From assembly GCF_004116455.1 (NCBI RefSeq), contig NZ_PDJU01000003.1, positions 1 to 64,000 on the forward strand: 64,000 nucleotides of DNA, in the 5' to 3' direction. Within the stretch, counting starts at the first letter, position 1; each line of letters begins with the position of its first letter. The DNA comes from Arcobacter sp. F155 (GTDB lineage: Bacteria; Campylobacterota; Campylobacteria; Campylobacterales; Arcobacteraceae). Under the pieces are notes generated by a model. The model was not told the origin of the DNA, made no database searches, and saw only the letters and a list, made by a program, of their open reading frames with translations. Both the position numbers and the translations under genes were made by a program. This document shows, in pieces, positions 1 to 8,854 of the stretch.

Positions 1-598
1 CTGCTGTTTCTTCTAATGAAGCTGCTTGTTCATTTGCTTTTGCTGCTAGGTTATTCATTGATGCTGTCATTGTTGCTGAGTTATGTTCTAGTGTTTGTCC
101 ATTATTTAGGTTCGCTTTTGCGTTATTACCTAATGCCTCTCCTAGTTTGTTGATACTAAGCATCAATTCTCTCATCTCATCAGTATACTGCTCATACACT
201 TTTACACTATCACTATAGTCATCATTTGTATAACTTGACATCACTCTTAAGATTCTTGTAGTAGCATCATCTAAACTATCAAGCATTTTATTAAGAGTAT
301 TTTTTAATGTCACGATTGTTGGATTAGAACTTTCAGAATTAATTCTACATTTGAACTTACCTTGCTCAACTTTATCTGTAGTAAGAACTATCTCTCCAAT
401 AACTCTCATATCTTCTTTTGTTCTTTTATCAACCTCTTTTATCTTTTCATTCCATCTTTTAAGCATTTCATCAACTTTTTTATTTCCTGTTGACTCAATA
501 TAATCAAATTCACTTTTGTTGTAAGAAATAAAATCAATAAATTGCATAAAATATTTATCTATGTTTTCTAAATCTTTATTTGAAATAGCACCGAACAT
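1..598 (-). CDS. Methyl-accepting chemotaxis protein, N-terminal part (cut by window edge)
   Basis: The frame begins with ATG at 598 (MFGAISNKDLENIDK) behind an AAAAAGGATAG ribosome site and stays open to base 1, so the C-terminal signalling part lies outside the window. The first 60 residues contain no membrane segment, so this looks like a cytosolic receptor. From about residue 60 it closely parallels the receptor at 3407-4807: a DMRVIGEIVLTTDKVEQGKFKCRI-like stretch, then an ANEQAASLEET helix typical of the MCP coiled coil. It would pass a signal to CheA through the missing tip. The ligand is unknown. The two genes look like diverged paralogues separated by three kilobases. Confidence 0.88.
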   Translation of the reverse strand, partial: MFGAISNKDLENIDKYFMQFIDFISYNKSEFDYIESTGNKKVDEMLKRWNEKIKEVDKRTKEDMRVIGEIVLTTDKVEQGKFKCRINSESSNPTIVTLKNTLNKMLDSLDDATTRILRVMSSYTNDDYSDSVKVYEQYTDEMRELMLSINKLGEALGNNAKANLNNGQTLEHNSATMTASMNNLAAKANEQAASLEETA

Positions 599-715
599 CT
601 CTATCCTTTTTTATTTTTTCCAATAATACTAAAAGAGAAGGACTATTGGTATATTATTTTTGTTATTTGATATCAATTCTAATTAATAGTTTTATAAACT
701 TTGGTTAAAAAAACT

Positions 716-2989
716 TTACTTTTTAGAATTTATACTTAACTCTATTTTGAAACTAGCTCCTTTGTAATATTTATTTTCATATTTAAACTTCTTATTTGAA
801 ACTACTATGTTTCCTTTTAATAGTTTTGTAACTATTTCTTGAGACATATAAAGACCGATTCCTGTTCCTTGACCTTTATATTTTGTAGTGAAATATGGTT
901 CAAAAACTCTTGTAATAATTTTTTCATCAATTCCATTTGCACTATCAAGAATCTCTATAGTAACTCTTTCGTTATCAACTTTTGAATTTATAATTATTAG
1001 TTTATTATCAATAGTATTTTCAAGTAAGGCATCCCTTGAGTTGTTTAAAATATTTATTAATACTTGAATAAACTCATTTTCCAATGTATATAGTCTAATC
1101 TCTTCAATATTTTTTACGATAGTTATACTTTTAGCTTTAAATTGAGCTTCAAGTAAAGCTAAAGATTTTTCAATAGACTCTTCTAAACTTATCTCTTTAA
1201 AACTGCTATTTTTAGGATTAAAAAAGTTTCTAAAATCTTCAATCGTTTGAGATAAATATTGTGCAGATTTATTAATATTATCCATTGCATGGGTTAAATC
1301 TTCATCTTTTAAAATATCCATATCTTTTTGTAGTTTTATTCCTGTTGCTGCTGTTGAAATAGTAGATAAAGGTTGTCTCCATTGGTGAGCAATATTATTT
1401 AACATCTCACCCATAGCAGCCATTTTTGACTGTTGATAAAGAATCTTTTCATGTTGTTCTTTTTCTAACTCAAGTTTCTTTCTAATAGTAATATCTTGAA
1501 TTGTTCCTATAAGAATATTATTGTGCTTATCTATTTCACCTTTGCAATCAATCCATACAGATTTACCATTATCATTTTTTCTAATTTTATAAATACAACT
1601 ATGTTTTTTATTTTTTGAGATTGAACTATTAATTGATTTTACAAAATAGTCTGTGCACTCTTTGTCCATAAGAGTTTTCATAAAATCTAAATCTACTTTT
1701 TTATCTTTGTCAACTCCAAATATTCTGTAAACCTCATCTGACCAATAGATTTCTTTTGTATCAAGGTCAAGTTTCCAGTCACCTAATTTTGCAACTTTTT
1801 GAGCTCTTATTAAATTTTTGTTTTTATTTTTTAATGCAGTTTTATAAGATAAAAATCTTCTTTCTAAATATTTAGACATAAAATAAGACAAAATAAGTAC
1901 TACAACTAAAAATGCCGTACTTAATATCACGAGGTTTTTTAAATACTTGTCATATTTATTTTCTAAAATCTTTTGTCTTCTTTCAATAATTGAGTCTGCA
2001 TCTTCCATATTAAAACCAGAACCAATAACCCAATCCCAATTATCAAACTTCTTCATATATGCAGTTTTATTTTTAGGATGCATATCATCAATTGTTTTAT
2101 ATATCTTATAGTTAAAAAAATCTCCATTTCTATTTGAATCTACAAAAAGTTTAAACTTTTTAGATAACTCTCTATTTATATAACTATCATGGATATTCAC
2201 ACCTATCATCTTTTTGTGAGCTGTACTAATAATCTTTCCACTATTATCAATGGCAAAAATATATCCATCATTTTTATACTTTAGATTTTGAACTATTTCT
2301 AATGCTTCTTTTTTTACCTCTTTTGTAAAGTCATTCATATACTCACCAGTACCAATAAACCAATCATAAGGTCCAAACTTTTTAAAGAACCCTACTTTTA
2401 AGAAGTCTTTTTCCCCTTCATTTGGTTTATTCCAATACCATTCATAAAAAACCTCTTTTTTTTCTTTTAGACGTTTATTCATCTCTTGAAGAAGAAAAGT
2501 TCCTTTTGCATCAACATAGTGCCATAAGTCTTTGCCTTCTAATTTAGGAAAAGCAGAGTTTAAAATATTTACACCATTCATTTTATAAATAAAAAAGTAA
2601 CCTCTTCCATTTAAAAAACGTATCTCTCGAAGTGCTTCTTTTATCAGTTTAGTAATCTCTTCTTTTGATTTTGTTGCTTTATTATTTTCATATATAGACA
2701 TAGCAATACTATGTGCATTTGTTACATGACTTTTAAGTGTTTGTTTTAAAATTTTTGTTTTTGATTTATCTTTTTTCTTTATGAAGTCATAAGCTTTGTT
2801 TGTAATAAACTCTACTCTTTCTCTCTCTTGTTCTACGAAGTCTTTTTGTATCTGCTCTTTTTCTGATTTTATATTTTGGTCATGTTCTACTTTTATAAAA
2901 TATCCAATAAAAATGGCAATTAAAAAAATAAAAATAATAGGTGAATATTTTATTATATTTAAAATTCTATTTTCATTTTTATCAATCAT
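716..2989 (-). CDS. Membrane sensor histidine kinase with double Cache domain and PAS
   Basis: 757 aa. A membrane helix (about 14-32) and a second (about 352-372) enclose a periplasmic region with two similar Cache-type lobes (GRGYFFIYK near 128 and DGYIFAID near 241, each ending in a W-x-I/F-G-x-G element). A PAS domain follows (about 395-500). The kinase core has phosphoacceptor His535 in AHQWRQPLS, an N box around 640-655 (NILNNSRDAL) and a GTGIGLYM G2 box near 708. Such Cache lobes usually bind small organic ligands. No response regulator is adjacent. The gene starts 12 bp after the CetB-like gene, so it probably shares that transcript. Whether it feeds chemotaxis or transcription cannot be told from sequence. 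Confidence 0.9.
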   Translation of the reverse strand: MIDKNENRILNIIKYSPIIFIFLIAIFIGYFIKVEHDQNIKSEKEQIQKDFVEQERERVEFITNKAYDFIKKKDKSKTKILKQTLKSHVTNAHSIAMSIYENNKATKSKEEITKLIKEALREIRFLNGRGYFFIYKMNGVNILNSAFPKLEGKDLWHYVDAKGTFLLQEMNKRLKEKKEVFYEWYWNKPNEGEKDFLKVGFFKKFGPYDWFIGTGEYMNDFTKEVKKEALEIVQNLKYKNDGYIFAIDNSGKIISTAHKKMIGVNIHDSYINRELSKKFKLFVDSNRNGDFFNYKIYKTIDDMHPKNKTAYMKKFDNWDWVIGSGFNMEDADSIIERRQKILENKYDKYLKNLVILSTAFLVVVLILSYFMSKYLERRFLSYKTALKNKNKNLIRAQKVAKLGDWKLDLDTKEIYWSDEVYRIFGVDKDKKVDLDFMKTLMDKECTDYFVKSINSSISKNKKHSCIYKIRKNDNGKSVWIDCKGEIDKHNNILIGTIQDITIRKKLELEKEQHEKILYQQSKMAAMGEMLNNIAHQWRQPLSTISTAATGIKLQKDMDILKDEDLTHAMDNINKSAQYLSQTIEDFRNFFNPKNSSFKEISLEESIEKSLALLEAQFKAKSITIVKNIEEIRLYTLENEFIQVLINILNNSRDALLENTIDNKLIIINSKVDNERVTIEILDSANGIDEKIITRVFEPYFTTKYKGQGTGIGLYMSQEIVTKLLKGNIVVSNKKFKYENKYYKGASFKIELSINSKK

Positions 2990-3001
2990 GATATCACTTT
3001 A

Positions 3002-3397
3002 TTATCTTTCTTCTTCTAACCACTTTTTGTATAAAGCTTCATGCTCATCAATCTCTTCTTTTGAAGCTTTTCTTCTACACGACATATAACCCTTTGTACC
3101 ATCACAACTCTCAAAAGGATATACTGTTGCAAAAACCCAATAATACCCTCCACTTTTTGTGGCATTTTTCACATATCCAGTCCAAGTCTTACCTTTTTGA
3201 ACTGTGTCCCAAAGAGATTTAAATGCAATTTTTGGCATATCTTTATGCCTTACTATATTGTGAGGCTGTCCTATTAGTTCTTCAAAACTATACTCAGCCA
3301 TTTCACAAAATGCATCATTTGCAAATCTGATTATTCCTTTTTCATCAGTCTCACTAACTAAAAAAGTATATTCATTTAAAATCTTCTCTTGAGACAT
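3002..3397 (-). CDS. cetB: Aer/CetB-like PAS domain energy-taxis protein
   Basis: 131 aa, essentially one PAS domain. The signature GQPHNIVRHKDMP (43-55), followed by W72-T-G-Y and YYWVFATV (86-92), is that of the FAD-binding Aer PAS family. There is no membrane segment or signalling domain, so it needs a partner. In Campylobacter jejuni, CetB is a stand-alone Aer-type PAS protein that signals through the membrane protein CetA. Here the gene lies 9 bp downstream of a CetA-like receptor, the same order and arrangement. The functional assignment is inference from architecture and neighbourhood. C. jejuni CetB is a little longer (about 165 aa). Confidence 0.8.
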   Translation of the reverse strand: MSQEKILNEYTFLVSETDEKGIIRFANDAFCEMAEYSFEELIGQPHNIVRHKDMPKIAFKSLWDTVQKGKTWTGYVKNATKSGGYYWVFATVYPFESCDGTKGYMSCRRKASKEEIDEHEALYKKWLEEER

Positions 3398-3406
3398 ATT
3401 TAGCCT

Positions 3407-4807
3407 TTAGTTAAACTGCTTCTGTTTTGCTTCGTCAACTAAATCATTTGCCATAGATAAAGTATTGTTTGCTACTTGTGCGACATTGTTTGCTTCACTT
3501 GCATTTTCTTGAGTTACTCTATCTAACATTGAAACAGTATCGTTGATTTGTTCTATTCCAGTCATCTGCTCTTTTGAAGCACTTGAAACATCTGAGATGA
3601 TTTCTAAAGTTTCAGAAATATGAGTATTTAACTCTTCATAGCCTTTTATCATACTATCTGATATCTCTTTACCTTCAACAGTTTTGTTTCTTGCATTTTC
3701 TACAATAGTCTTAATCTCTTTTGCTGCTTCTGCTGACCTTGATGCAAGGTTTCTTACTTCTTGTGCAACTACTGCGAAACCTTTACCTGCTTCACCTGCT
3801 GTTGCTGCTTCTACTGCTGCGTTTAGTGAAAGAATATTTGTTTGGAAAGCAATTTGGTCAATTACAGTAATTGCTTCATTAATAGAAGCAACCTCTTCAT
3901 TAATCTCATCCATTGATTTTGCAGTTTTTGAGGCAAGTGTTTGTCCGTTTTCAACAGACTTTTGAACTGTACCACCTAGATTTGCCATTTGTACTGCATT
4001 GTTCGCATTACCTCTTGTAATAGATGTAATCTCTTCTAATGCTGCAGCTGTTTCTTCTAAAGAAGCTGCTTGTTCATTTGCTTTATGGGCAACATTTTTT
4101 ACTGAGTTATTCATACTAATAGAATTCTCTTCTAACTTTTGTCCATTTTCAAGGTTTTTCTTTGCATTTCTTGATAAGTTTTCACCTAGAATATTAATTG
4201 ACTCCATAACCTTTAGCATGTCTTCACTTAGTTTAGGAGATATATCTATTTTTTCTCTATAATCATCATTTGCATACTTTTCTAAAGAGCTTTTTAATTG
4301 ATTCATATTTCCTTCAGTTGTATCAAGCATTGTATTGATAGTATCTCTTAGGGCTTTAATCATAAAGTTTTTTGATTCACTATGAATTCTACATTTATAA
4401 GTACCTCTTGAAACCTTGTCCATTGTTAAAACAACTTCACCAAGAACCTTCATGTCCTCTTTTCTAATAACATCAATTTTGTCAACATATGAATTCATCT
4501 CTGTAAGAATAAGACCTATCTCATCGTTTTTCATATATTGTGCTTTTTGGATTCTATTTGTTCTCATAAAAACAAAATCCATGATATCATCCATATATCT
4601 TTTGAATCTTTCAATTCCACCTGTGATTCTTTTCATTGCAGCAAAGTTTAAATATCCAACAATAATTGCAAAAAACAAGTTAACAATTAAGATTGCTACT
4701 AAGTCATTTGACGTAATAATTGCTGTTGTAGTAATAACAGCAAACCCTATTTGTGCTAAAAGCATATTAATTAAAAGTTTTGCTTTTGAAGAAAGATTCT
4801 TATACAT
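3407..4807 (-). CDS. cetA: CetA-like chemoreceptor without periplasmic domain
   Basis: 466 aa from the chosen ATG at 4807. That start has GGGGAT just upstream, whereas an in-frame ATG at 4819 has no Shine-Dalgarno. Two hydrophobic segments near the N-terminus (about 12-30 and 35-57) are separated only by a short turn, so there is no periplasmic sensor domain. A HAMP-like region, a long coiled coil and the MCP hairpin tip (DQIAFQTNILSLNAAVEAAT, about 317-336) follow. This is the layout of Campylobacter CetA (Tlp9), which receives redox signals from CetB. The cetB-like gene follows after 9 bp. The receptor would couple electron-transport state to CheA/CheW. Confidence 0.82.
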   Translation of the reverse strand: MYKNLSSKAKLLINMLLAQIGFAVITTTAIITSNDLVAILIVNLFFAIIVGYLNFAAMKRITGGIERFKRYMDDIMDFVFMRTNRIQKAQYMKNDEIGLILTEMNSYVDKIDVIRKEDMKVLGEVVLTMDKVSRGTYKCRIHSESKNFMIKALRDTINTMLDTTEGNMNQLKSSLEKYANDDYREKIDISPKLSEDMLKVMESINILGENLSRNAKKNLENGQKLEENSISMNNSVKNVAHKANEQAASLEETAAALEEITSITRGNANNAVQMANLGGTVQKSVENGQTLASKTAKSMDEINEEVASINEAITVIDQIAFQTNILSLNAAVEAATAGEAGKGFAVVAQEVRNLASRSAEAAKEIKTIVENARNKTVEGKEISDSMIKGYEELNTHISETLEIISDVSSASKEQMTGIEQINDTVSMLDRVTQENASEANNVAQVANNTLSMANDLVDEAKQKQFN

Positions 4808-4836
4808 TATAATCCCCATAATATTTTATAGGCATT

Positions 4837-4842
4837 ATTATA
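4837..4842 (-). promoter_or_regulatory. Candidate -10 box for the cetA-cetB-kinase operon
   Basis: A perfect TATAAT lies on the minus strand about 30 bp upstream of the chosen cetA start. Campylobacterota housekeeping promoters often have a good -10 box and no strong -35, and I see no clear -35 here. Confidence 0.4.
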
Positions 4843-5031
4843 TCATATTTTGATTACTTTTGAGACATTTGTGAGACACTTATAAATTTAAAATTAAGTT
4901 TAAAAACTAGTTTATTTATTGTTACTATGTTACTAATTTTAAAAGCATTGGAAGAAAGCTATTTTAAATAATTATTTTTTTGAGATTTCATTAAAATAAG
5001 GAAGTGATTTTTTTTGAAAATTTTATCAAAA

Positions 5032-5108
5032 TGGCACGCCTGGTAGGATTCGAACCCACAACCACCCGGGCCGAAACCGGGAGCTCTATCCAGTTGAGCC
5101 ACAGACGC
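5032..5108 (-). tRNA. tRNA-Arg, anticodon TCG
   Basis: A full 77-nt cloverleaf can be folded by eye. It has a 7-bp acceptor stem (GCGTCTG with CAGGCGT, two G-T wobbles), a D stem GCTC/GAGC, and an anticodon stem CCCGG/CCGGG with loop TTTCGGC, giving anticodon TCG. The T arm is GTGGG-TTCGAAT-CCTAC, with discriminator G and an encoded CCA end. It decodes CGA and probably other CGN arginine codons. Confidence 0.95.
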
Positions 5109-5187
5109 GTTAGTTTTGAGAAACGTATTTTACAAATTTTGTCATTAAGACTATCTTATCTTATATCAAAGGTAAGTTTATTTTTAC

Positions 5188-5202
5188 TATAATCCCTATA
5201 AT
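5188..5202 (+). promoter_or_regulatory. Two TATAAT -10 boxes upstream of the MscS gene
   Basis: TATAAT occurs at 5188-5193 and again at 5197-5202, about 20-35 bp before the MscS start codon and before a GAAAGGG ribosome site. The divergent tRNA lies on the other side, so this is the natural promoter position. Which box is used is not decidable. Confidence 0.4.
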
Positions 5203-5222
5203 TAGCTTTAGAAAGGGCATTT

Positions 5223-7013
5223 ATGAATTATAAAATTACAGTTTTTAAACTTTTTATTTTACTATTTTTACCATTTTTAGTTTTTGCACAGGACAATGAC
5301 ATAAAAAAGAGTGTAGATGAACACTTAGATGAACAAATGCTTGTAGCACTAAAAGTAGTTGCAAATATAAAAAAAGAGAAATATCTAAGTCTTCCTATCA
5401 ATGAAAGAGAATACGATAAACAAATAAACTATCTGCTAAATAAAATTGCTATAAATCAAAGAGAAGGAAACTTTGTAGCTGTTAAAAGAGATGAAATAAA
5501 CCTTCAAATTCTACAAGAAAAAAGGGAGTATGAAAAAACTCTAAAAGAGATAATCCAAGCAAAAAACTCATATAAAGATAAAGACTATTTTAAAAGAATT
5601 CTAAAAGAGAATATCTCTTTATTGGAGACAAACTCAATTATAAAATATAAAGAGATTTATGAAAAAGCTAAAAAAGATAAAGGCAACCAAGTATCATTAG
5701 AGCTTATTGATAGTTACACTACTTTAAAGAAACAAAAAAATAAACAACACTTTGTTCTAAAATATCTTCTAGGAAATATGGATGAATACAGAGAAAGCTA
5801 CTTTTTTATTGATAACTTTAATATTGACTATGTAATCTCAAAAATTGATTCTCAGCCTATGATTTCAAATATTTCTCAATTTACATCTTATTATTTTAAA
5901 TTCTCAATTGGAGAAGTTTTATTTGTAATCTTTGTAATGGGATTCTTTAGAATAATCAATACAAAACTAATATTTTTATTTACAACATTTATAAATAAAA
6001 TATTTATGAAAAGAAGTGATAAAGAAGAAGATGAAATGGAACTTTTCATCAAAGACTCTATTGAAAAACCACTTATCTTTGCACTTTACACACTATCTAT
6101 TCATATCTCTTTATATGCTTTAATAAAAGATACTGAAGCTATAAATACTATAGTTCCATGGATAAATACAATTTATATTGGTATCTTAACTTGGGCCGTT
6201 TACGCTTTACTTGATAACTGGATTTCTAACTATGCAGAAAATCTTGTTGAAAAGTATCCAAATGTAAGAAGAGAGATGATTGCATTTATTTTAAGAATCA
6301 CAAAAGTGGTTTTAATCTTACTTGTAATTTTATTTCTTTTCACACAACTTGGTATTGATATAAAAGCTATAGCAGCCTCTCTTGGTGTAGGTGGTATCGC
6401 AATTGCTTTAGCATCTAAAGATACTTTAGCTAACTTTTTTGGTTCATTAAATATTATGACTGATAACTCTTTTTCACAAGGAGATTGGATTATTGCAAAT
6501 GATGTTGAAGGAACAGTAGTTGATATTAGAATGAGAACTACAAGAGTTAGAACTTTTGATAATGCAATGATTACTATTCCAAATTCTGAATTAGCAACAA
6601 CTCATATTAAGAACTACTCAAAAAGAAAGATTGGTAGAAGAATCAAAATGTCTATTGGAGTAACTTATGAAAGTTCGATGAGTGATGTGAAAAACCTAAA
6701 AGAAGATATTAGAGAAATGCTTATAAATCATCCTGATATTGCAACAATAAACAACTCAATAGTAGGAAGAACAAGAAGATTTGAATCTGCTAAAAGAGAA
6801 GACCTTCAAGGTGTAAAAAGAACACTTTTAGTTTATATTGATGAGTTTGATAATAGCTCGGTTAATATCTTAGTTTACTGCTTTACTAGAAGTCCAGATT
6901 GGGAAGAGTGGTTAAGAGTAAAAGAGGATGTAATTATGAAGATTAGTGAACTAGTTGATAAAAACAATTGTGAGTTTGCTTACCCTACTCAAACACTTTT
7001 TGTAAAAAAATAA
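5223..7013 (+). CDS. Mechanosensitive channel, MscS family
   Basis: 596 aa, longer than minimal MscS (about 290 aa). A signal peptide (1-22) precedes a largely helical periplasmic region (about 25-220) rich in charged residues. Several membrane segments follow between about 227 and 400. The pore-lining and beta-domain signature GVGGIAIALASKDTLANFFG then SQGDWI (about 390-425) is diagnostic for the MscS family. The remainder is the cytoplasmic cage. Such channels release solutes on hypo-osmotic shock. The gene has its own promoter region and ends at a strong shared hairpin, so it looks monocistronic. Confidence 0.92.
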   Translation: MNYKITVFKLFILLFLPFLVFAQDNDIKKSVDEHLDEQMLVALKVVANIKKEKYLSLPINEREYDKQINYLLNKIAINQREGNFVAVKRDEINLQILQEKREYEKTLKEIIQAKNSYKDKDYFKRILKENISLLETNSIIKYKEIYEKAKKDKGNQVSLELIDSYTTLKKQKNKQHFVLKYLLGNMDEYRESYFFIDNFNIDYVISKIDSQPMISNISQFTSYYFKFSIGEVLFVIFVMGFFRIINTKLIFLFTTFINKIFMKRSDKEEDEMELFIKDSIEKPLIFALYTLSIHISLYALIKDTEAINTIVPWINTIYIGILTWAVYALLDNWISNYAENLVEKYPNVRREMIAFILRITKVVLILLVILFLFTQLGIDIKAIAASLGVGGIAIALASKDTLANFFGSLNIMTDNSFSQGDWIIANDVEGTVVDIRMRTTRVRTFDNAMITIPNSELATTHIKNYSKRKIGRRIKMSIGVTYESSMSDVKNLKEDIREMLINHPDIATINNSIVGRTRRFESAKREDLQGVKRTLLVYIDEFDNSSVNILVYCFTRSPDWEEWLRVKEDVIMKISELVDKNNCEFAYPTQTLFVKK

Positions 7014-7020
7014 AACTTAG

Positions 7021-7040
7021 GCACTAGAAATTTCTAGTGC
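7021..7040. terminator. Bidirectional terminator between MscS and GGDEF genes
   Basis: A perfect 20-bp palindrome (GCACTAGAAA and its complement) lies at the junction of two convergent genes. It is followed by TTCTTTTT on the plus strand and by a T-rich run on the minus strand, so it can serve both directions. It overlaps the 3' end of the GGDEF gene. Confidence 0.8.
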
Positions 7041-7846
7041 TTCTTTTTCATCTCTCTTTTATTTATATACATCAATTCATCTACTTTATCAAGTAAAGTT
7101 TCAAACTCATCACCCTTTTTAAATGGAACTAATCCATATGAGAATGAAAATCTAAGAGATTTGATTTTAGAAGATTTTAGTCTTTGTTCAGCTAGTTTTT
7201 CTTGGGCTTTAGCCATCTTTTTATCAGGGTTTAAAACTGTTGAGTTATCTTTATTAAATAGTACAATAAACTCATCTCCAGCATACCTTACAATATCTAC
7301 TCCTGGTAAATTTAATTCTGCTTTTAAGAAGTTTACTAAGTATTTTAATACTTGATCACCTATTATATGACCATATGTATCATTTATGATTTTAAAGTTA
7401 TTTAAATCTAAAAATGCCATAAAGCCATCATGAAGGAAACTATCATCTTTCAGGTAGTTATCCATAAACCATTTTCTATTGTATGAATCTGTTAAAACAT
7501 CAGAAAACAACTCTTTTTGTAAAAAGTCAATTTGCTTTTGCATTCTTTCAAGCTCTTCATTGATTGTTTGAAGAGTATTAATATCATTACTTACAATAGC
7601 TTCTTTTGCTTTTTTTGTAGAGTCATGTAATGAAGTTAAATTTTCACTAGTCTTTTGTACTACTTTATCAACTGCATCACAATCTTGTTTTAAATCTTTG
7701 AAGACTAATAATTCATCATCTAAATCAAAATCTAGATTTTTGGCATTTTCTTCAAAGAGTTTTGAATACTTTGAGGGAAGAATAATATTCTCTTTTTTTA
7801 ACTGTTTTAAAGTTAGATATGTAATCTCTTTTAGTTTATTTTCCAT
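7034..7846 (-). CDS. GGDEF-domain protein, probable diguanylate cyclase
   Basis: 270 aa, no membrane segment. Residues 1-110 are helical with a coiled-coil tendency. The GGDEF domain begins near 112 with LTDSYNRKWF and has FLDLNNFKIINDTYGH (145-160). The active-site loop is RYAGDEF (187-193), an AGDEF variant found in active cyclases. The RxxD inhibitory site normally placed just upstream of the motif is absent, so product inhibition through that site is unlikely. It would make cyclic di-GMP. No EAL or HD-GYP partner is in the window. Confidence 0.88.
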   Translation of the reverse strand: MENKLKEITYLTLKQLKKENIILPSKYSKLFEENAKNLDFDLDDELLVFKDLKQDCDAVDKVVQKTSENLTSLHDSTKKAKEAIVSNDINTLQTINEELERMQKQIDFLQKELFSDVLTDSYNRKWFMDNYLKDDSFLHDGFMAFLDLNNFKIINDTYGHIIGDQVLKYLVNFLKAELNLPGVDIVRYAGDEFIVLFNKDNSTVLNPDKKMAKAQEKLAEQRLKSSKIKSLRFSFSYGLVPFKKGDEFETLLDKVDELMYINKREMKKKH

Positions 7847-7930
7847 ATTATTTCCCTAATTTATTTAATTCCCTAATTATAGTACATTATGAGTTATATC
7901 ATTTTTAAGTATATCTTAAATGTAACACAA

Positions 7931-8803
7931 TTATATTATTGCATCTATTAAAACTAAGAAGAAAAATACAATTCCAAGGTAACCATTTACAGTGAAAAAA
8001 GCTTTATCAATTTTTGTAAAGTCTTTATTTACTAAATAGTGTTCATACGAAAGCATAATTGCCCCTGCTAATACTGCAAGATAAGTAAATAATCCACTAT
8101 CAGAACTAATTGCAAATAGAAGCCAAAATACTACTGTAAGTAAGTGAAATACTCTTGAAATAAGCATAGTGTTTTTTGCACCAAACTTACTTGGAATAGA
8201 ATGAAGCCCTAGTTTTTTATCTACTTCCATATCTTGTAATGAGTATAAAAGATCAAATCCAGCAACCCAAAACATAACCCCAATACTTAATAAAACTGAC
8301 CATAAAGTAATAGTTTCACTAACTGCTACAACCCCAGCAATTGGAGCAAGAGCAAGTGAGATTCCTAAAATCACATGGGCTAAATATGAAAATCTTTTAA
8401 AGTAAGAGTATGAACCAATGATTGCTAAAATTGGAACTGCTAAATAAAAGGCTAAATCATTTACAAAATATGCAACGGCTATAAATCCTAAAGCATTTGC
8501 AATATTAAAAATAAGCATTGCTGTTGGACTTACTCTTCCATCAACATTTGGTCTATTTTCAGTTCTTGGATTTAAAGCATCTATATCTCTATCCATATAT
8601 CTATTAAAGCCCATTGCAAAGTTTCTAGCTGTAACTGCTGCTAAGACACCTAAAATTAGGAGTTTAAAACCAAACCAAGCAGAGCCATTTGTTTGAACTG
8701 ATGCAACAATCATTGCTATAAAAATAAATGGCAATGAGAAAATTGAGTGTTTGAACATTACTAGTTCATTAAAGTCATTTAAAAGTTTCTTTATTTTATT
8801 CAT
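7931..8803 (-). CDS. mqnP: UbiA-family polyprenyltransferase, likely menaquinone pathway (MqnP)
   Basis: 290 aa with about eight hydrophobic helices. The first aspartate-rich motif is NRYMDRDID (67-75), followed by NPRTENRP. The second is DLLYSLQDMEVDKKLG near 190-205. These are the Mg-prenyl-diphosphate binding motifs of UbiA-type aromatic prenyltransferases. Campylobacterota make menaquinone by the futalosine route, whose prenylation step is carried out by the UbiA homologue MqnP, so that role is the best inference. Ubiquinone-type UbiA is the alternative name in annotation. It diverges from miaA with a 51-bp gap. Confidence 0.85.
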   Translation of the reverse strand: MNKIKKLLNDFNELVMFKHSIFSLPFIFIAMIVASVQTNGSAWFGFKLLILGVLAAVTARNFAMGFNRYMDRDIDALNPRTENRPNVDGRVSPTAMLIFNIANALGFIAVAYFVNDLAFYLAVPILAIIGSYSYFKRFSYLAHVILGISLALAPIAGVVAVSETITLWSVLLSIGVMFWVAGFDLLYSLQDMEVDKKLGLHSIPSKFGAKNTMLISRVFHLLTVVFWLLFAISSDSGLFTYLAVLAGAIMLSYEHYLVNKDFTKIDKAFFTVNGYLGIVFFFLVLIDAII

Positions 8804-8854
8804 TTTGGGATTATATCAAAATATAATTTAGTCTTCTTTTGATAAAATCTTTTT

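Noticed and set aside
599-715. A sigma-28-like promoter before the truncated receptor (TAAAA, 14 bp, TGATAT)
   Set aside because: The match on the minus strand is imperfect in an AT-rich region where it is expected by chance, so it is not listed as a feature.
5004-5192. 62-codon plus-strand frame
   Set aside because: It runs through the tRNA-Arg gene in antisense.
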